The notes under the pieces are model-generated. The model saw nothing but the letters and a program-made list of their open reading frames with translations, searched no databases and was not told where the DNA came from. Position numbers and translations under genes: made by a program. A stretch of 16,549 nt of DNA from Cellvibrionales bacterium UBA7375 (lineage in GTDB: Bacteria; Pseudomonadota; Gammaproteobacteria; Pseudomonadales; Porticoccaceae), in NCBI GenBank assembly GCA_002469845.1, contig DKNZ01000042.1:3813-20361 (forward strand). Direction: 5' to 3'. Positions 12,694-16,549 of the stretch are shown here, piece after piece (within the stretch, counting starts at the first letter, position 1; each line of letters starts with the position of its first letter).

Positions 12694-14430
12694 ATGGAAC
12701 ATTTATCTGGTGGTGAGATCGTTATATGCGCCTTAAAAGATGCAGGTGTTAAACACGTTTGGGGGTACCCCGGCGGTGCGGCACTGCATATTTATGATGC
12801 ACTATACAGACAAGAAGATGTTGAGCATCTTTTAGTACGCCATGAACAGGCGGCTGTGCACGCGGCTGATGGATTTTCCAGAGCCACTGGAGAGGTGGGC
12901 ACAGCCCTAGTGACCTCAGGTCCCGGTGCAACCAATGCCATCACTGGTATTGCCACAGCCTATATGGATTCAATTCCACTGGTTGTTATTTCTGGTCAGG
13001 TTCCAAAAATTAAAATTGGTCAAGATGCCTTTCAGGAAACTGATATGGTGGGTGTTTCTCGTCCCATCGTAAAGCACAGTTTTTTGGTGACTCAAGCGGA
13101 AGATATAGCAGAGACCATAGCTAAGGCCTATTACATTGCTTCGACCGGCAGACCCGGTCCTGTCGTTGTTGATATCCCAAAAGATGTAACTGATCCCAAC
13201 TACAAAGTACCCTATGAATGGCCAGCTAATATTAAGATGCGTTCTTATCAGCCGACCAATAAGGGACATCGCGGGCAGCTTAAGCGCGCGGTTAAAACTC
13301 TATTGTCTGCCAAAAAGCCGGTTATTTATTCCGGTGGTGGGGTTATCTTAGATAACGCCTCAGATCAGCTAATTGAATTAGCCCAACGCCTAAATTACCC
13401 AGTAACCAATACGCTAATGGGATTAGGCGCATACCCCGCGACTGATCGTCAGTTTATTGGTATGTTAGGTATGCATGGTACTTATGAAGCCAATACCGCA
13501 ATGCATGAGTCTGATGTAATTTTTGCTGTGGGCGCGCGGTTTGATGATCGTGTAACTAATGATCTCGATAAATTTTGTCCCCACGCAACGATTATTCATA
13601 TTGATGTTGATCCAACATCAATATCGAAAAATATCAATGCGCATATTCCGGTGGTTGGTACCTGTACTTCGGTTCTCAATGAAATGTTGAGTATTGCCGA
13701 CGATATGGCTACAGAGCCAGACGCAGAAGCGATTAAAGATTGGTGGGCTAGAATTGATCAATGGCGAGCCGATAAGGGCATTTATACCGCTAATCGCTAT
13801 GAGCCCAGTGTAGGCGACATAATTAAGCCTCAGGATGCGATAAAAGCGCTCTATAAGGCAACGGATGGCAATGCCTATGTGACGTCTGACGTAGGTCAGC
13901 ATCAAATGTTCGCTGCCCAATATTATCTGTTTGATAAGCCACGTCGCTGGATTAATTCTGGTGGTCTTGGAACCATGGGTTTTGGTTTGCCCGCCGCTAT
14001 GGGTGTGCAATTAGCCTTTCCTGATGCTCAGGTTGCCTGTGTAACCGGTGAGGGTAGTATCCAAATGTGCATTCAGGAATTATCCACCTGTAGCCAATAT
14101 AATTTGCCGGTAAAAATTATTAATCTTAATAATTCGGCATTGGGCATGGTTCGCCAGTGGCAGGATATGAATTACAGCAGTCGCTACTCTCAGAGTCTCT
14201 ATGAAGACTCTTTGCCTGACTTTGTTGCCCTGGCGGAAGCCTATGGCCATGTGGGCATGAAAGTGACGCGTTATGAGGATCTTGAAGAGAAAATGCGAGA
14301 ATGCTTTGCATTAAAAGACCGCACAGTATTTATGGATATCTGTGTTGATAAGTCCGAGCATGTATATCCAATGCAGATACCAGGTGGTGCAATGGGTGAC
14401 TTGTTTCTTAATAAATCGGAGAAAACCTAA
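12694..14430 (+). CDS. ilvI: Acetolactate synthase large (catalytic) subunit
   Basis: Thiamine-diphosphate enzyme that joins two pyruvates to acetolactate, or pyruvate and 2-oxobutyrate to acetohydroxybutyrate, the first common step of valine/leucine and isoleucine synthesis. The 578 residues closely follow E. coli IlvI (AHAS III, 574); databases often call the gene ilvB. Domains: N-terminal pyrimidine-binding domain (1-170) with GYPGGA (24-29) and catalytic Glu51 in RHEQAA; central FAD-binding domain (about 190-340) with GMHGTYEAN; C-terminal domain with the ThDP/Mg motif GEGS (452-455) ending at NN (479-480). The Asp of the usual GDGS is Glu, which I believe is common in Pseudomonas-type homologues. 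AGAGGA lies 6 nt before the ATG, after the structured leader. Its stop overlaps the ilvH start by one base. Confidence 0.97.
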   Translation: MEHLSGGEIVICALKDAGVKHVWGYPGGAALHIYDALYRQEDVEHLLVRHEQAAVHAADGFSRATGEVGTALVTSGPGATNAITGIATAYMDSIPLVVISGQVPKIKIGQDAFQETDMVGVSRPIVKHSFLVTQAEDIAETIAKAYYIASTGRPGPVVVDIPKDVTDPNYKVPYEWPANIKMRSYQPTNKGHRGQLKRAVKTLLSAKKPVIYSGGGVILDNASDQLIELAQRLNYPVTNTLMGLGAYPATDRQFIGMLGMHGTYEANTAMHESDVIFAVGARFDDRVTNDLDKFCPHATIIHIDVDPTSISKNINAHIPVVGTCTSVLNEMLSIADDMATEPDAEAIKDWWARIDQWRADKGIYTANRYEPSVGDIIKPQDAIKALYKATDGNAYVTSDVGQHQMFAAQYYLFDKPRRWINSGGLGTMGFGLPAAMGVQLAFPDAQVACVTGEGSIQMCIQELSTCSQYNLPVKIINLNNSALGMVRQWQDMNYSSRYSQSLYEDSLPDFVALAEAYGHVGMKVTRYEDLEEKMRECFALKDRTVFMDICVDKSEHVYPMQIPGGAMGDLFLNKSEKT

Positions 14431-14924
14431 TGAAACGCATAATTTCAATATTACTGGAAAACGAATCCGGTGCGCTTTCGCGGGTAGTCGGGTTATTTGC
14501 TCAAAGAGGTTATAATATAGACACTTTGACAGTTGCGCCGACCGATGATGATACGCTTTCGCGATTGACCCTCACAACACAGAGTGATGATCAGATGGCG
14601 GAGCAGATTGTAAAACAGCTTCACAAGTTAATTGATACCATTAAGGTAGTTGATTTAACCGTGGGCTCTCATATTGAGCGCGAGTTGATGCTAGTAAAAA
14701 TAAAAGCATCAGATGCTGAAGTTCGCGCTGAATTAAAGAGCTGTGTGGAGATTTTTAGAGGTCATGTTGTTGATGTAACAGCCTCGACTTATACAGTGCA
14801 GCTCACTGGCGACAGTGATAAATTAGATGCATTTATCGATGCCGTAAGAGAAATTGGCATTATGGAAGTCGTTCGAACTGGTGTCTCTGGCATCGCTCGT
14901 GGCGATAAATTTTTACGTGTATAA
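14430..14924 (+). CDS. ilvH: Acetolactate synthase small (regulatory) subunit
   Basis: Binds the large subunit, raises its activity and gives feedback inhibition by valine. The 164 residues match E. coli IlvH (163); the gene is also called ilvN. The N-terminal ACT domain (1-78) starts RIISILLENESGALSRVVGL, with the valine-site segment around G14 and N29 (QRGYNIDTLTVAPT), followed by the C-terminal ferredoxin-like domain with IERELMLVKIKAS and EIFRGHVVDVT. The start codon overlaps the ilvI stop (TAATG), so the two subunits are translationally coupled. ilvC follows after 20 bp. Residues of the valine site look intact, so feedback control is expected. Confidence 0.97.
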   Translation: MKRIISILLENESGALSRVVGLFAQRGYNIDTLTVAPTDDDTLSRLTLTTQSDDQMAEQIVKQLHKLIDTIKVVDLTVGSHIERELMLVKIKASDAEVRAELKSCVEIFRGHVVDVTASTYTVQLTGDSDKLDAFIDAVREIGIMEVVRTGVSGIARGDKFLRV

Positions 14925-14944
14925 CTATTAACTAGGTGAAATCA

Positions 14945-15961
14945 ATGCAAGTTTATTATGATAAAGACTGTGATCTTTCAATTATCAAGGGAATGAAAGT
15001 ATCTATTATTGGCTATGGCTCACAGGGTCATGCTCACGCCAACAACCTGAAAGATTCGGGAGTTGATGTAACTGTAGGCCTTCGAAAAAGTTCGTCCTCA
15101 GCGGCAAAAGCTGAAGCGGCGGGGTTAAAGGTTAAAGATGTTCCCAGCGCGGTAGCGGGTGCTGATTTAGTTATGATACTGACCCCTGATGAATTTCAGT
15201 CGCAATTATATCGTGACGAAGTAGAGCCCAATCTAAAGCAGGGCGCTACCCTAGCTTTTGCTCATGGTTTTGCAATTCATTACAATCAAGTTGTACCCCG
15301 TGCTGACTTAGACGTGATTATGATTGCGCCAAAAGCGCCAGGGCATACCGTGCGTAATGAGTTTGTGAATGGCGGTGGTATTCCAGATTTAGTTGCGGTT
15401 TATCAAGACGCTTCTGGTAAGGCAAAATCGGTTGCTATGTCATACGCTTCAGGTGTGGGCGGTGGCCGAACTGGTATTATTGAGACTACCTTTAAAGACG
15501 AGACTGAAACTGATCTATTTGGTGAGCAGGCGGTTCTTTGTGGTGGTGCAGTAGAGCTTGTAAAAGCAGGTTTTGAGACATTGACTGAAGCCGGTTATGC
15601 CCCAGAAATGGCCTATTTTGAATGTCTGCACGAGCTAAAATTGATCGTTGATCTAATGTATCAAGGCGGTATTGCCAATATGAACTACTCGATCTCTAAT
15701 AATGCAGAGTACGGTGAGTATGTGACTGGCCCTGAGGTAATCAATGATGAGTCCCGTGCAGCGATGCGCAATGCCCTTAAGCGTATTCAAGATGGCGAAT
15801 ACGCCAAGATGTTTATCTCAGAGGGTGCGCTAAACTATCCTTCAATGACCGCCTATCGTCGAAATAACGCGGCACATCCTATTGAAAAAGTGGGTGCTGA
15901 ATTGCGCGGTATGATGCCTTGGATTACTAAGAACGCATTAGTAGACAAAGATAAAAATTAA
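14945..15961 (+). CDS. ilvC: Ketol-acid reductoisomerase, short class I (NADP-dependent)
   Basis: Converts acetolactate and acetohydroxybutyrate to dihydroxy acids, the second step after IlvI/IlvH. From ATG 14945 the protein is 338 residues, the class I length found in Pseudomonas, not the 491 of E. coli. The Rossmann motif GYGSQGHAHA (23-32) and LRKSSSS (46-52), whose Arg and Ser residues fit NADPH rather than NADH, are followed by H108, K130, and the knotted domain with metal ligands D190, E194, E226 and E230 and S251. AGGTG (14934-14938) is 6 nt before this ATG and overlaps an in-frame GTG at 14936, so the ATG is preferred. Third gene of the operon, ended by a strong terminator. Confidence 0.97.
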   Translation: MQVYYDKDCDLSIIKGMKVSIIGYGSQGHAHANNLKDSGVDVTVGLRKSSSSAAKAEAAGLKVKDVPSAVAGADLVMILTPDEFQSQLYRDEVEPNLKQGATLAFAHGFAIHYNQVVPRADLDVIMIAPKAPGHTVRNEFVNGGGIPDLVAVYQDASGKAKSVAMSYASGVGGGRTGIIETTFKDETETDLFGEQAVLCGGAVELVKAGFETLTEAGYAPEMAYFECLHELKLIVDLMYQGGIANMNYSISNNAEYGEYVTGPEVINDESRAAMRNALKRIQDGEYAKMFISEGALNYPSMTAYRRNNAAHPIEKVGAELRGMMPWITKNALVDKDKN

Positions 15962-15982
15962 TTAATACATTTGATTAATACC

Positions 15983-16013
15983 AAACGGCCCTTAATAGGG
16001 CCGTTTCACTTTT
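15983..16013 (+). terminator. Intrinsic terminator of the ilv operon
   Basis: AAACGGCCC (15983-15991) and GGGCCGTTT (15998-16006) form a perfect 9-bp stem with loop TTAATA, followed by CAC and TTTT (16010-16013). It starts 22 bp after the ilvC stop. The A-run on the 5' side and T-run in the stem also allow some activity in the opposite direction. Confidence 0.88.
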
Positions 16014-16034
16014 AATATGTGAATAACCTATAAT
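16005..16034 (+). promoter_or_regulatory. Possible pssA promoter overlapping the ilv terminator
   Basis: TTCACT (16005-16010) and TATAAT (16029-16034) are 18 bp apart. The -35 lies in the 3' end of the terminator stem and its T-tract. The -10 is perfect, the -35 matches four of six. Transcription would start near 16041, about 21 nt before pssA. Confidence 0.4.
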
Positions 16035-16061
16035 TAGCATAACTTATTTGAGTGTATCGCT

Positions 16062-16549
16062 ATGAGTAATTCTGAAAATTCTGAAAAAATTATTGAAATT
16101 GATAGCTTTTCAGAGACAAAAGCCAGTGAATCAGCACGGCCGAGAAAGGGCATTTATTTGTTGCCAAACTTACTCACAACCGGTGCGCTTTTCGGTGGTT
16201 TTTACGCTGTTCTATCGAGCTTTAGTGGCAACTACCAAATGGCAGCAATTGCGATTTTTGTAGCAATGGTTTTTGATGGTTTAGATGGTCGTGTTGCGCG
16301 AATGACTAATACTCAAAGTGATTTTGGCGTTCAATATGACAGTCTATCCGACATGGTTTCATTTGGTATTGCGCCAGCCATTGTTGTCTATGGTTGGAGT
16401 ATGACGAGTCTAGGAAAAGTAGGTATTGCCGCGGCGTTTGTGTATGCCTCATGTGCAGCGCTTAGATTAGCGCGTTTTAATGTTCAATCGGGTATCAATA
16501 GCGGTAAATTCTTTATTGGTTTGCCCAGTCCAGCCGCCGCCGCACTAAT
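16062..16549 (+). CDS. pssA: CDP-diacylglycerol--serine O-phosphatidyltransferase, N-terminal part (cut by window edge)
   Basis: Membrane enzyme that makes phosphatidylserine from CDP-diacylglycerol and serine, the precursor of phosphatidylethanolamine. Translating from ATG 16062 gives 162 open codons to the window end. A polar, Ser/Glu-rich N-terminus (1-28, with the triplet NSE repeated) precedes GIYLLPNLLTTGALFGGFYA, typical of PssA of the CDP-alcohol family. The signature is complete: D72-x2-D75-G76-x2-A79-R80-x8-G89-x3-D93-x3-D97, followed by MVSFGIAPA, characteristic of the Bacillus-type PssA, unlike the E. coli phospholipase-D-like PssA. It follows ilvC as in Pseudomonas but after a terminator, so it is a separate unit. 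The Shine-Dalgarno is weak (GAGT). Confidence 0.93.
   Translation, partial: MSNSENSEKIIEIDSFSETKASESARPRKGIYLLPNLLTTGALFGGFYAVLSSFSGNYQMAAIAIFVAMVFDGLDGRVARMTNTQSDFGVQYDSLSDMVSFGIAPAIVVYGWSMTSLGKVGIAAAFVYASCAALRLARFNVQSGINSGKFFIGLPSPAAAAL

Noticed and set aside
12611..12736. 41-codon frame overlapping the ilvI start, with a Leu-Leu-Val-Leu run
   Set aside because: It has a tempting run of branched-chain codons, but no Shine-Dalgarno, and it continues out of frame 40 bp into ilvI without a terminator arrangement. Worth remembering only if relatives conserve it.
13045..14055. IlvI GEGS instead of GDGS at the ThDP/Mg site as a defect
   Set aside because: The rest of the motif is intact, and Glu at this place is, as I recall, normal in Pseudomonas-type large subunits.
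1..16549. Mobile element, defence system or CRISPR array
   Set aside because: Every long open frame on the sense strands is a recognisable housekeeping or conserved-context gene. I saw no transposase, integrase, terminal repeats or spaced repeat arrays.

Overview
The window is a chromosomal stretch of housekeeping genes from a gammaproteobacterium. The order valS-holC-pepA divergent from lptF-lptG, rlmB near rpsF-rpsR-rplI-dnaB, and ilvI-ilvH-ilvC-pssA is the order I know from Pseudomonas-like gammaproteobacteria. The moderately low GC content, compact spacing and structured leader before ilvI suggest a marine oligotrophic lineage (OMG group: SAR92/Porticoccaceae or a relative). That placement is inference; no rRNA is present. 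I see no phage, IS element, integron, CRISPR array, tRNA or rRNA.

Layout. Positions 1-2887 (minus): pepA and holC overlap, and valS follows, cut by the left edge. Positions 2983-5174 (plus): lptF and lptG, the permease pair of the LPS exporter, overlap by ATGA. Position 5657 back to 5199 (minus): an RDD-family membrane protein convergent with lptG. Positions 5781-7160 (plus): rlmB (23S rRNA methyltransferase) and a CDP-alcohol phosphatidyltransferase of unknown product. Positions 7189-9518 (plus): a ribosomal protein operon with a clear sigma-70 promoter, a foldable leader, rpsF with a long C-terminal extension, rpsR, a multipass membrane protein, rplI and an intrinsic terminator. Positions 9602-12385 (plus): dnaB, panC and panD, reading as one unit, without panB. 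Positions 12414-16013 (plus): a branched-chain amino acid operon with promoter, a leader of about 245 nt, ilvI, ilvH, ilvC and a strong terminator. Position 16062 to the end: pssA, cut by the right edge.

Functionally, the genes cover protein quality and translation (valS, pepA, rlmB, S6, S18, L9), replication (holC, dnaB), envelope building (lptFG, two CDP-alcohol phosphatidyltransferases) and linked metabolism. IlvI/IlvH and IlvC act in valine and isoleucine synthesis, whose intermediate 2-oxoisovalerate feeds pantothenate synthesis, where PanC and PanD act.

The most interesting non-coding element is the ilvI leader (about 12447-12693). It has a chain of hairpins, at least two sets of mutually exclusive pairings and no convincing leader peptide. 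Its position matches the 'ilvB-OMG' candidate cis-regulatory RNA described from OMG bacteria, whose ligand and mechanism I do not know to be established. The rpsF leader is the second candidate for RNA-level control.
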